Shown: in pieces, positions 47,791-56,412 of the stretch
Layout: each line of letters begins with the position of its first letter
Numbering within the stretch: position 1 is the first letter of the stretch
Assembly (NCBI RefSeq): GCF_013304445.1
Contig: NZ_JAAITA010000001.1
Span: 372,001-436,000 of the forward strand
Length of the DNA: 64,000 nt
Source: Blautia hansenii
Lineage (GTDB): Bacteria > Bacillota > Clostridia > Lachnospirales > Lachnospiraceae
Reading direction: 5' to 3'
Translations under genes and position numbers: made by a program
Notes under the pieces: generated by a model
What the model was told of the DNA's origin: nothing
Database searches by the model: none
What the model saw: the letters and a program-made list of their open reading frames with translations, nothing else

Positions 47791-49479
47791 TCAATACTCA
47801 TCTACATGAAGCAGTTCATGCACTTTTCCTTTCAGAAGTCCATCATAAAGAGAGACAATCAATGGATTTTCGTCTGCCTTGCGGATGCTGGTTACGTTGT
47901 CTGCCTGATAGAGCCCCTCCATTCTGGCGGTCTTTGTGCGGCTGCCGGCTCTCGGAGGCTGTCCGCCGCCCATGATACAACCCCTGCGGCAGGCCATAAC
48001 TTCCACAATGTGGTACTGCTTTTTGCCGCTTCGGATATTTTCCATAACGGTATGGGCATTGGCCAATCCGCTGACGACGCAGACATGCAGCGGCGTGCCT
48101 TTATAGGTAACGGTAAATTCTTTGATACCGTCCTCGCCTCTGGCACCTGCTTCCGCAACGCTGTCCATGGTGGCTTTGTCGTGGCGGTCCGCAAAGCGGC
48201 GCAGCATAGCCTCTGTCACACCTCCGGTAACACCGAAGATAACGCCGGCGCCGGAGCCGAATCCAAACGGCATATCGCAGGCTTCCGTAACCAGTGTAGA
48301 GAATTCAATGCCGGAATTGCGAATCATGCGGATGAGTTCTGTAGTGGTAATAACCACATCAGTATCCTGTTCCCCTTTGGTAAAGTTGTTGGGGCGGAGA
48401 ATTTCCATTTTCTTCGCGGTACACGGCATGATGGATACCACAAACGTTTTCTTGCCCTGATTTTTCTCCGGGTCACGGTAGTATTCCTTCATAACAGCAG
48501 AGAACATACCCTGAGGAGAACGGCAGGTGGAAAGGTTATCCTTAAATTCCGGATACTGGTCACTGAGGTATTTCACCCATGCGGGACAGCAGGAAGTAAA
48601 AAGAGGAAGATTTTCACCTTTTTCCACTCTGTCCAAAAATTCCTTGGATTCTTCCATAATGGTAAGGTCTGCGGCAAAGGCTGTATCGTAAACTTCATCA
48701 AAGCCCATGCGGTGCAGAACAGCCACCAGCTTGCCCATGACGCTGTGGCCCCGGGTAAGACCGAAAGCATCTCCCACAGCAACCCGGACAGCGGGAGCGA
48801 CCTGTGCGACTACACGGGTATTGGGGTCTGCAATGGCGTCCCAAACCTCGTCCATCTGCGTTTTAATACTGATGGCCCCGGTTGGACAGAAGACCCGGCA
48901 CTGACCGCAGCTTACACAATCCGTGGCGGACAGGGGTTTGTCAAAAGCAGGCATAACCATGGCGTCCGTACCCCGGTGCGCAAAGCCCAGCACCCCCAGT
49001 CCCTGAAGTTCGCTGCAGGCCCGGACACAGTCTCCGCAGAGGATGCATTTATTGGGGTCTCTTACCAGCGCAGGAGAACTGTCATCCAAAGGACGCGGCT
49101 CTCTGGTGTTCTGGAAACGCACGGAAGTAATATTCATGCGATGTGCCAAATCCTGCAGCACACATTCGCCGCTTTTTACACAAGTGGTGCAGTCCCGGCA
49201 ATGTGCAGACAACAGCAGTTCCACAATCATTTTTCTGTATTTTTTGATTTTTCCCGAGTTGGTATAAATCACCATGCCGTCTCTTGGCTCTTCTGAGCAG
49301 GAGGCAAAGGTGCGTCCCCGGTCATCTTCTACGGTACACAAGCGACAGGCACCGAAAATGGATAATTCCGAATGATAGCAAAGCGTTGGCAAATCAATGC
49401 CGGCATTGCGGATAACAGAAAGGACATTTTTTTCATCGGTAAACGCTACCTTTCTGCCGTCTATTGTCATAAATCCCAT
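47791..49479 (-). CDS. hydA: [FeFe] hydrogenase catalytic subunit HydA (bifurcating trimeric type)
   Basis: Reduces protons to H2. Order: N-terminal [2Fe-2S] domain (CYHSELSIFGACRLC), His-Cys [4Fe-4S] motif (HCRDCTTCVKSGEC), two [4Fe-4S] clusters (CILCGDCVRAC, CVSCGQCRVFCP) and the H-cluster domain with L1 TSCCPAW, L2 MPCTAKKME and L3 ACRRGCIMGGGQP. All H-cluster cysteines are in place. Length 562 is typical of the trimeric group A3 enzymes. It is the last gene of hydC-hydB-hydA, 11 bases after hydB, and has its own GGAGGGA site. Confidence 0.95.
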   Translation of the reverse strand: MGFMTIDGRKVAFTDEKNVLSVIRNAGIDLPTLCYHSELSIFGACRLCTVEDDRGRTFASCSEEPRDGMVIYTNSGKIKKYRKMIVELLLSAHCRDCTTCVKSGECVLQDLAHRMNITSVRFQNTREPRPLDDSSPALVRDPNKCILCGDCVRACSELQGLGVLGFAHRGTDAMVMPAFDKPLSATDCVSCGQCRVFCPTGAISIKTQMDEVWDAIADPNTRVVAQVAPAVRVAVGDAFGLTRGHSVMGKLVAVLHRMGFDEVYDTAFAADLTIMEESKEFLDRVEKGENLPLFTSCCPAWVKYLSDQYPEFKDNLSTCRSPQGMFSAVMKEYYRDPEKNQGKKTFVVSIMPCTAKKMEILRPNNFTKGEQDTDVVITTTELIRMIRNSGIEFSTLVTEACDMPFGFGSGAGVIFGVTGGVTEAMLRRFADRHDKATMDSVAEAGARGEDGIKEFTVTYKGTPLHVCVVSGLANAHTVMENIRSGKKQYHIVEVMACRRGCIMGGGQPPRAGSRTKTARMEGLYQADNVTSIRKADENPLIVSLYDGLLKGKVHELLHVDEY

Positions 49480-49490
49480 AATAGTCCCTC

Positions 49491-51365
49491 CTAATATTCA
49501 ACATAAACTGCATCAAATGCACAGTTTTCCCGGCAGGAATCACACTTGATACAAAGATTCGGATTGATGTGGTAAGTTTCCTTGCGGACGCCGGTAATAG
49601 CTCCCACAGGACAGTTCTTCGCACATTTGCCGCAGCCCTTACAGAATTCGGGATTGATGATATAGCGTCTCATGGCAGTACAGCTTTTCGCCGCACATTT
49701 GTGTTCCAAAATATGCTCCTCGTATTCCTTGCGGAAGGTCTTTAATGTACTGATAACCGGCAAAGGCGCACTCTTTCCAAGACCGCACAGCGCCATGCCC
49801 TTTACCATAGAGGCCAGTTCCTCCAGGGTATCCAAATCTTCCAGCTTTCCTTCTCCGTTTACAATGCGTTCCAGAATTTCCAGCATGCGTTTCGTGCCTT
49901 CCCGGCAGGGAACACATTTTCCGCAGGATTCTCTCTGGGTGAAACTCATGAAAAAGCGGGCTACTTCTACCATGCAGGTGTTTTCATCCATAACTACCAG
50001 GCCGCCGGAGCCCATAATGGCATTGTATTTCTTTACATTGTCAAAATCCAGCCCTACATCCAGGTGTTCACTGGTGAGACAGCCGCCGGAGGGACCGCCA
50101 ATCTGAATGGCTTTGAAGTCTCCGCCGCCTTTGATACCGCCGCCGATGTCGTAAATAATTTCCCGCAGGGTGGTTCCCATGGGAACTTCGATAAGTCCTG
50201 TGTTTTCAATGGAACCGGTGATGGAGAACGTCTTAGTTCCCGGACTCCCCTCAGTGCCGATGGTTCTGAACCACTGGGCTCCTTTTAAGATAATACCGGG
50301 TACATTGGCAAAAGTTTCTACATTGTTTAAAACCGTTGGTTTCGCCCACAGACCCTGGTCAACAGTCCTTGGCGGTTTGGTACGGGGCATACCGCGGTCC
50401 CCTTCGATAGAAGCGGTAAGGGCAGAGCCTTCTCCGCAGACGAAAGCGCCGGCGCCCCGGTTAATATGCATATGGAAAGAAAAATCAGTTCCCAGAATGT
50501 GATTTCCAAGGAGTCCTTTTTCTTCCGCCTGGCGAATAGCATGACGCAGACGGGCTACAGAAAGAGGATATTCTGCGCGAACATAGATATAACCGTTTTG
50601 TGCCCCTGTTGCGTAAGCGGCAATGGTCATACCTTCGATTAAGCGGTAAGGGTCGCCTTCCATTACGCTGCCGTCCATGAAAGCACCTGGGTCGCCCTCG
50701 TCACCATTACATACCACAAAATGTTCCGGTACGTCTTTGTGGGCTGCCACCTGTTTCCACTTTCTTCCGGCAGGGAAACCGCCGCCGCCTCTTCCCCGAA
50801 GCTTAGATTGGTCTACCTCCTCTAAAACATCCTCCGGTGTCATGTCAAAGAGCGCTTTGGCAAGGGCGTCGTATCCGCCGGAAGCTATGTATTCGTCCAG
50901 AGATTCCGCATCGAATTTACCGCAGTTTTCCAATACGATTCTGGTCTGTTTGGCAATGAAAGGAATTTCATCGGGAGTTGCGTAGGATTCTCCGTTTTTC
51001 TTATAAAACAGCCGTTCTACAGGCTCCTGTTTTAAAACCGTGCGCTGGAAGATTTCCTGGCAGTCTTCTTCCTGTACTTTCACATACTGGTAATGGCAGG
51101 GTTCGATTCTCACCAGAGGGCCAAGTTCACAAATTCCCTGACATCCGGTTTTGACAGCGCCGATATGAGGAACATCTTTTTGAAATTCCACGGACACTCC
51201 TTCTAAATCCTGACACAGTTCCAGCATTTTGTTGTATATTTTTTCGGAACCTGAGGCTACGCAGCCGGTTCCGGCACATACCAGGATTCTGCACTTGTAA
51301 GCGTCGATTTCTTTTTGGGCAGCTTCCCGTTCTTTTAATAAGGCATCTCTGTTTTCAATTATCAT
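49491..51365 (-). CDS. hydB: Hydrogenase NADH-binding flavoprotein subunit HydB (NuoF-like)
   Basis: Holds FMN and binds NADH; in the known trimeric complex this is where electron bifurcation between NADH and ferredoxin takes place. The 624 residues comprise an N-terminal thioredoxin-like [2Fe-2S] domain (CAGTGCVASGS, CQGICELGP), the FMN/NADH domain (LRGRGGGGFPAGRKW, NGDEGDPGAFMD), the [4Fe-4S] motif CGKCVPCREGT and two C-terminal clusters (CKGCGKCAKNCPVG, CIKCDSCRENCAFDA). It overlaps hydC by four bases. Confidence 0.95.
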   Translation of the reverse strand: MIIENRDALLKEREAAQKEIDAYKCRILVCAGTGCVASGSEKIYNKMLELCQDLEGVSVEFQKDVPHIGAVKTGCQGICELGPLVRIEPCHYQYVKVQEEDCQEIFQRTVLKQEPVERLFYKKNGESYATPDEIPFIAKQTRIVLENCGKFDAESLDEYIASGGYDALAKALFDMTPEDVLEEVDQSKLRGRGGGGFPAGRKWKQVAAHKDVPEHFVVCNGDEGDPGAFMDGSVMEGDPYRLIEGMTIAAYATGAQNGYIYVRAEYPLSVARLRHAIRQAEEKGLLGNHILGTDFSFHMHINRGAGAFVCGEGSALTASIEGDRGMPRTKPPRTVDQGLWAKPTVLNNVETFANVPGIILKGAQWFRTIGTEGSPGTKTFSITGSIENTGLIEVPMGTTLREIIYDIGGGIKGGGDFKAIQIGGPSGGCLTSEHLDVGLDFDNVKKYNAIMGSGGLVVMDENTCMVEVARFFMSFTQRESCGKCVPCREGTKRMLEILERIVNGEGKLEDLDTLEELASMVKGMALCGLGKSAPLPVISTLKTFRKEYEEHILEHKCAAKSCTAMRRYIINPEFCKGCGKCAKNCPVGAITGVRKETYHINPNLCIKCDSCRENCAFDAVYVEY

Positions 51366-51841
51366 ACATTGTCACCTCGCAGTTCCGCAATTAATTCCAG
51401 CGCCTTTTCCGGCGTCATGGATGGGTGGACTTCGTTGTTGACCGTCATGGTAGGGGCAAGACCGCAGGCACCGAGACAGGATACCGTTTCCACGGTAAAG
51501 AGCATATCGTCAGTGGTGTGTTTTTTTCTGCTGAGTCCCAGTTCTTTTTGCAGGGCTTCCAGAATTGGGATGGACTTACGGACATGACAGGCTGTTCCGT
51601 CGCAGACTTTAATGATGTATTTTCCCTTGGGTTCAAAAGAAAAGTTTTCATAGAAAGTGGCTACGCTGTACGCCTTTGCCTCACGGACACCGATTTCCTT
51701 TGCCACATAGGTCAGCAATTCTCCGGGCAGATAACGGTATTCTGCCTGAATATCCTGCATAATGGGAATCAGAGAACTTGCTTTTCGGCCATAGAATTCA
51801 ATAATCTCGTCAGTTTTTTCATAGTAGCTTTGGTCGAGCAT
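51362..51841 (-). CDS. hydC: Hydrogenase [2Fe-2S] subunit HydC (NuoE-like)
   Basis: Small thioredoxin-fold electron carrier of the hydrogenase. The four cluster ligands lie in CDGTACHVR and SCLGACGLAP. I place the start at ATG 51841, nine bases after GAGGAGG; an upstream in-frame ATG at 51859 is within the ribosome binding site. This gives 159 residues. First gene of the operon. Confidence 0.94.
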   Translation of the reverse strand: MLDQSYYEKTDEIIEFYGRKASSLIPIMQDIQAEYRYLPGELLTYVAKEIGVREAKAYSVATFYENFSFEPKGKYIIKVCDGTACHVRKSIPILEALQKELGLSRKKHTTDDMLFTVETVSCLGACGLAPTMTVNNEVHPSMTPEKALELIAELRGDNV

Positions 51842-51903
51842 GATTGCATACCTCCTCATACATTGTCAATACACCGCCAAAATAGATAAGCGAAGTTGTT
51901 TAT

Positions 51904-51932
51904 ATTATATCTTATATATGGAAAATGCACAA
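51904..51932 (-). promoter_or_regulatory. Promoter of the hydCBA operon
   Basis: On the minus strand TTGTGC (51932-51927) and TATAAT (51909-51904) are separated by 17 bases. Confidence 0.65.
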
Positions 51933-51941
51933 CAATTTTTC

Positions 51942-51963
51942 GACTAAAAATAAAAAATTAGTC
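51942..51963. promoter_or_regulatory. Inverted repeat between divergent hyd and glgB promoters
   Basis: GACTAA (51942-51947) and TTAGTC (51958-51963) form a 6-bp inverted repeat with a 10-base AT spacer, just upstream of both -35 elements. Possible operator; no regulator assigned, and it does not match the Rex box. Confidence 0.3.
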
Positions 51964-51976
51964 ATTATTCTTAAAC

Positions 51977-52005
51977 TTTACAAGGGAATGGTTTGATGAT
52001 AAAAT
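51977..52005 (+). promoter_or_regulatory. Promoter of glgB
   Basis: TTTACA (51977-51982), 17-base spacer, TAAAAT (52000-52005). Confidence 0.55.
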
Positions 52006-52024
52006 GAAAAAAAGGAGGGTGTAT

Positions 52025-54358
52025 ATGTCTGAAAGATTATATGATATGATGGATTGGCCGGAAATTGAGGCTGTGGTATATTCGGAAGAAAGCGAGCCGA
52101 AGCGGATTCTGGGACCCAGGAAAACGCCGGACGGTATTTTGATACAGTGCTTTCGGCCGGGAGCGCAGCAGGTAAAGGTGCTGCTTGGCAGGGGGAAACC
52201 AGAGTATGAAATGGAGATGGAAGACGAGACGGGATTTTTCTCTGTACTGCTTCCGGGGGATAAGATTCCAAAATATAAATATGAAGCAGTGTATGAAGAC
52301 GGCAGAAAGGAAAAAATTTATGACCCGTACGCTTTTGAAAAGCAGATTACCATAGAGCAGGAGCAGCAGTTTGCAGCAGGCATTTGTTATGATATTTATG
52401 AAAAACTGGGGGCACATCCCATGGAGCTTCACGGGGTGGAGGGCGTTTATTTTGCTGTCTGGGCGCCCAATGCCATGCGTGTCAGTGTGGTAGGGGATTT
52501 TAACAGATGGGACGGAAGAGTACATCAGATGAATCGTCTGAATGTATCCGGGATTTTTGAACTTTTTATTCCGAAAGTCAAACCGGGAGCCCTTTACAAA
52601 TATGAAGTGAAAGCCAAAGGCTCTCTGGTGTATTTAAAGGCAGATCCTTATGGCAATCAGGCGGAGGTGCGGCCGAAAACCGCTTCTGTGGTTGCGGATT
52701 TGAATCAGTATCAGTGGCAGGATGACCAGTGGATGAAGGAAAGAGGACAGAGAAACCGGGAGGACAAGCCTTTGGCTGTATACGAAATGCATTTGGGCTC
52801 CTGGAGAAAACCAGAAGAAGAGGGCAGACTGTTTTATAATTACCGGGAACTGGCTCCCATGCTGGCAGACTATGTGAAAGAAATGGGGTATACTCATGTG
52901 GAACTGATGCCGGTTATGGAGCATCCTCTGGACGAATCCTGGGGCTATCAGGTCACTGGATATTATGCCCCTACCAGCCGGTATGGAAGCTGTGAGGATT
53001 TCATGTACTTCATGGACTACATGCACCAACAGGGAATCGGTGTGATTTTAGACTGGGTGCCTGCACATTTTCCAAAGGATACTTTCGGTATGTCTCATTT
53101 CGATGGAACCTGTCTCTATGAGCACTTAGACCCAAGGCAGGGCATGCACCCTCACTGGGGCACGCTGATTTACAATTATGGACGCCCGCAGGTGAAGAAT
53201 TTCCTCATTGCAAATGCCCTGTTCTGGGCAAAGAAGTATCATGCAGACGGAATACGCATGGACGCAGTGGCTTCCATGCTGTATCTGGATTACGGCAAGA
53301 ACGACGGGGAATGGGTTGCCAATATTTACGGAGGTAATGAAAATCTGGAAGCTGTGGAATTTTTGAAACATTTGAATTCTGTGTTTAAGAAACAACATCC
53401 GGATGTGCTGCTGATTGCAGAAGAATCCACAGCCTGGCCTCAGATTACGGGTAAAGTGGAAGAAGAGGGGCTGGGATTTGATTATAAATGGAATATGGGC
53501 TGGATGAATGACTTTATAGATTACATGCAGAAAGACCCTATTTTCCGAGGTGGCGCCCATGATGAACTGACTTTCAGTATGGTGTATGCCTACAGTGAAA
53601 AATTCCTGCTAAGTCTTTCCCATGACGAAGTGGTACATGGAAAAGGTTCTCTTTTAAACAAAATGCCGGGAGATAAGGCGAAAAAAATGGCAAATCTTCG
53701 GGCTGCTTACGGTTTTATGCTGGTACATCCGGGGAAAAAGCTGTTGTTTATGGGACAGGAATTTGCCCAGGAGAGAGAATGGTCTGAGCAGAGGGGGCTG
53801 GACTGGAATCTGCTGGAAGAAACAGACCACAGACAAATGCAGGAATATGTGAAAGCCCTTTGGAAGCTGTACCGGGAACAGCCGGCCCTGTACGAAAAGG
53901 ACTACGAAACAGAAGGCTTTGCATGGATTAATCACATGGACGCAGAGAGAAACCTGCTGACCCTTATCCGAAAGGGGGAAAGGGAGGAGAATACCCTGGT
54001 TGCCGTATGCAATTTTTCGGCAGTGGATTATGAAGCGTATCAGATGGGTGTTCCCTATCCCGGAAAATATAAGGAAATTTTTAACAGTGATAAGGAGGCT
54101 TACGGCGGCAGCGGTATGGGAAATCCCAGGGTAAAAACTGCCAAAAAGGCGGAATGTGATGAGCGGCCTTATTCCATAACGATTCAGGTAGCGCCGCTGG
54201 CTGTACAGATATTTTCTTATACAAAGGCAGAACCTAAAAAGACCGGAAAAAGACCTGCAGCATCTGTAAGAGTGCCGGTGTCCAAAGTGCGGAGACAGCT
54301 TCAGAAGACTATGGAGGAAGAATGGGAAAAAGCTGAAAAACAGAAAATTGAAAAATAA
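52025..54358 (+). CDS. glgB: 1,4-alpha-glucan branching enzyme
   Basis: Makes alpha-1,6 branches in glycogen. Two N-terminal beta domains (CBM48-like, AVWAPNAMRVSVVGDFNRWD) precede the GH13 catalytic domain with VILDWVPAHFPKD, the nucleophile region DGIRMDAVASMLYLDY, the acid region LLIAEESTAWP and LSHDEVVHGKGS. A lysine-rich tail of about 50 residues follows the family's usual end. ATG 52025 follows AAAGGAGGG; 777 residues. No other glg genes are adjacent. Confidence 0.95.
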   Translation: MSERLYDMMDWPEIEAVVYSEESEPKRILGPRKTPDGILIQCFRPGAQQVKVLLGRGKPEYEMEMEDETGFFSVLLPGDKIPKYKYEAVYEDGRKEKIYDPYAFEKQITIEQEQQFAAGICYDIYEKLGAHPMELHGVEGVYFAVWAPNAMRVSVVGDFNRWDGRVHQMNRLNVSGIFELFIPKVKPGALYKYEVKAKGSLVYLKADPYGNQAEVRPKTASVVADLNQYQWQDDQWMKERGQRNREDKPLAVYEMHLGSWRKPEEEGRLFYNYRELAPMLADYVKEMGYTHVELMPVMEHPLDESWGYQVTGYYAPTSRYGSCEDFMYFMDYMHQQGIGVILDWVPAHFPKDTFGMSHFDGTCLYEHLDPRQGMHPHWGTLIYNYGRPQVKNFLIANALFWAKKYHADGIRMDAVASMLYLDYGKNDGEWVANIYGGNENLEAVEFLKHLNSVFKKQHPDVLLIAEESTAWPQITGKVEEEGLGFDYKWNMGWMNDFIDYMQKDPIFRGGAHDELTFSMVYAYSEKFLLSLSHDEVVHGKGSLLNKMPGDKAKKMANLRAAYGFMLVHPGKKLLFMGQEFAQEREWSEQRGLDWNLLEETDHRQMQEYVKALWKLYREQPALYEKDYETEGFAWINHMDAERNLLTLIRKGEREENTLVAVCNFSAVDYEAYQMGVPYPGKYKEIFNSDKEAYGGSGMGNPRVKTAKKAECDERPYSITIQVAPLAVQIFSYTKAEPKKTGKRPAASVRVPVSKVRRQLQKTMEEEWEKAEKQKIEK

Positions 54359-54378
54359 AGTACAGAAAGGTGGAGTGT

Positions 54379-55269
54379 ATGAGAATACTCTTAACAGACG
54401 CATTGACAGAACCGTTAGAAATCGAAAGCATTGATGCTTTTTTTAAACAATATGTGACATGGGATTATTGGGAGAAAAAATTGCCCCTTATCGGAAACTT
54501 TGTAGGCAGGGTTCTGCTGGCTATTTTAGTTTATATCATTGCCAGCAAGCTGATTCATAAAATATGCAGACTGATTGCTGCTTCTATGAACCGGGCCAAT
54601 GCAGATACAGGCGTCATACAATTTGTTTCCTCTTTTGTAAAGGCTGCGCTGTATTTTCTTCTGATTGTAAGCATTGCCACAAGCTTTGGGGTAAAGGAAT
54701 CGTCCATTGCCGCACTTCTGGCATCCAGTGGTGTTGCCATTGGTCTGGCTTTGCAGGGTGGTCTGTCCAACCTGGCTGGCGGTGTGATTATTCTGATTTT
54801 GCGGCCTTTCAGCGTAGGAGATTATATTATTGAAAATGCGGGAAATCAGGAAGGAACCGTTGTCAAAATTGACTTGTTTTACACTACACTGTCCACGGTG
54901 GACAACCGGAGAATTACAGTTCCAAACGGAACCCTGACGAATTCCAGTATTGTCAATGTAACAGCAAAAGACAGCAGAAAGCTGGAAATCAAGGTAGGGA
55001 TTTCTTACCAGGCAGATTTGAGAAAGGCCAAACAGATTCTGCAGGGCCTCCTTGAAGAAGATGCCAGTATTATGTCAGAAGAGGGAATGCAGGTGTTTGT
55101 AGACCAACTGGCAGCAGACAGTGTAATTTTAGGGCTGCGGGCCTGGGTGAAAACAGAGGAATACTGGGCGACCAAGTGGCGGCTCAACGAGGAAATTAAA
55201 CTGGCTTTTGACGAAGCAGGTGTTGAAATTCCCTTTCCTCAGCTGGATGTTCATATCAAAGAACACTGA
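54379..55269 (+). CDS. Small-conductance mechanosensitive channel (MscS family)
   Basis: Opens under membrane tension to release solutes. Three transmembrane segments (about 38-55, 79-100, 107-135) lead into the pore helix with the Gly/Ala-rich stretch ASSGVAIGLALQGGLSNLAG, then the MscS beta domain (FSVGDYI, VPNGTLTNSSIVN) and the C-terminal part. ATG 54379 follows AAAGGTGGAG; 296 residues is standard. It is 20 bases after glgB. Confidence 0.93.
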   Translation: MRILLTDALTEPLEIESIDAFFKQYVTWDYWEKKLPLIGNFVGRVLLAILVYIIASKLIHKICRLIAASMNRANADTGVIQFVSSFVKAALYFLLIVSIATSFGVKESSIAALLASSGVAIGLALQGGLSNLAGGVIILILRPFSVGDYIIENAGNQEGTVVKIDLFYTTLSTVDNRRITVPNGTLTNSSIVNVTAKDSRKLEIKVGISYQADLRKAKQILQGLLEEDASIMSEEGMQVFVDQLAADSVILGLRAWVKTEEYWATKWRLNEEIKLAFDEAGVEIPFPQLDVHIKEH

Positions 55270-55369
55270 CTTTATAGAGTCTTTAGAATATTTAAGAATC
55301 AAGAAATATTTTTTCCATTGGTTTGGTGATACAATAACACTATAACAGACAATGGAAGGACGGATGAAT

Positions 55370-55903
55370 ATGAAAACCCAGGTGTTGTATAAAAGCAGAA
55401 CCGGCAATACAGAGAAGCTGGCAAAAGCGATTTTTGAAGCGATTCCCGGACAGTGCAAGGACATTGCACCTTTGGACGGGCAGATAAATTATGAAATGGG
55501 AGACATTTACTTTATTGGCTTCTGGACAGACAGAGGCAGCGCAAGTGTGGAGGTTCTGGATTATCTGGGAAGTCTGCAGGGAAAGAAAATTGCCCTTTTC
55601 GGAACCTGTGGTATGGGCAACAACCCGGACTATTATAAGAAAATTGAAGAAAATATCAGGGTCTTTATTGAAGATGACAACGAATATCTGGGAGCCTATA
55701 TGTGTCAGGGGAAAATGCCCATATCCGTAAGAGAAAAATACGGACGCATGAAAAATGCGGAGAATGAAAAAATGGTAAATGCCATGCTGCACAACTTTGA
55801 TATGGCTATGCTGCACCCGGATGCAGAAGACCTGCGGGCAGCACAGAGATTTGTGAAAGACATTTATGAAAAGCTGGAAAGGGAAGAGCAGAGTTATGAA
55901 TAA
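55370..55903 (+). CDS. Flavodoxin-like protein
   Basis: Short FMN-binding fold of 177 residues. The phosphate-binding loop is KSRTGNTEKLA, with later blocks FIGFWTDRGSAS and ALFGTCGMGNNPDYY matching flavodoxin-family proteins of gut Firmicutes, including the BilS group found beside bilirubin reductase. No bilirubin reductase gene is in view, so that role is not claimed. Starts at 55364 or 55370 are both possible after GGAAGG. The next gene overlaps its end by eight bases. Confidence 0.82.
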   Translation: MKTQVLYKSRTGNTEKLAKAIFEAIPGQCKDIAPLDGQINYEMGDIYFIGFWTDRGSASVEVLDYLGSLQGKKIALFGTCGMGNNPDYYKKIEENIRVFIEDDNEYLGAYMCQGKMPISVREKYGRMKNAENEKMVNAMLHNFDMAMLHPDAEDLRAAQRFVKDIYEKLEREEQSYE

Positions 55904-56312
55904 GTTGAGAGAAATGCTGGCGAAGTTTATGTATGGCAGGTACGGCACAGACCGCCTGAATATGTTTTTACTGATTGTACTGATAGTGTGTGCAGGCCTG
56001 AATCTCTTTGTGAGAAACGGATATTTCAGTATTGTGATGAGTTCCTGGGAAACTTTGTTAATTGTTTTGATTTATTATCGGATGTTTTCCAGAAATATTC
56101 AGAAGCGGTATGCAGAGAATCAGAAATATCTGAGCCTGGAGAATAAGGTAAAACGCTTTTTTGGCAGAACCAAGTATATACAGGAGCAGAGAAAGGATTT
56201 CCATATCTATACCTGTCCTCAGTGCAGACAAAAAATCCGAATCCCCAAAGGAAAAGGAAAAATCAGTGTCCGCTGTCCGAAATGCGGGGCAGAATTTGTG
56301 AAAAAAAGCTGA
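55896..56312 (+). CDS. Small membrane protein with C-terminal zinc ribbon
   Basis: Unrecognised protein of 138 residues. Two hydrophobic segments (about 22-38 and 45-62) are followed by a basic region and a C-terminal zinc ribbon made of CPQCRQKIRIPKGKGK and CPKCGAEF, so four cysteines likely hold one zinc ion in the cytoplasm. ATG 55896 follows GGAAAGGGAAGAG and overlaps the flavodoxin gene, so the two are co-translated. Function unknown. Confidence 0.8.
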   Translation: MNKLREMLAKFMYGRYGTDRLNMFLLIVLIVCAGLNLFVRNGYFSIVMSSWETLLIVLIYYRMFSRNIQKRYAENQKYLSLENKVKRFFGRTKYIQEQRKDFHIYTCPQCRQKIRIPKGKGKISVRCPKCGAEFVKKS

Positions 56313-56340
56313 AGCAAGTCTTGGTATTATGAAGTACATA

Positions 56341-56412
56341 ACGGCGCTGCCGCATGAAATGCAGATGGGAGATGTCCCGGATTGCTGTTTCATGTGACAG
56401 CGCCGTATTTTA
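56341..56412. terminator. Long two-part hairpin between convergent genes
   Basis: ACGGCGCTG (56341-56349) pairs with CAGCGCCGT (56398-56406); inside it CATGAAA (56353-56359) pairs with TTTCATG (56388-56394), and GGGA/TCCC form a tip hairpin. A T-rich run (ATTTTATTT) follows on the plus strand. Longer than a simple terminator. Confidence 0.7.

Noticed and set aside
47737-49296. 519-codon plus-strand open frame
   Set aside because: Antisense to hydA with its intact H-cluster motifs; the predicted protein is His/Phe/Arg-rich without recognisable domains.
55370-55903. BilS of a bilirubin reductase operon
   Set aside because: The flavodoxin-like fold fits, but no bilirubin reductase gene is adjacent, so the specific role cannot be supported.
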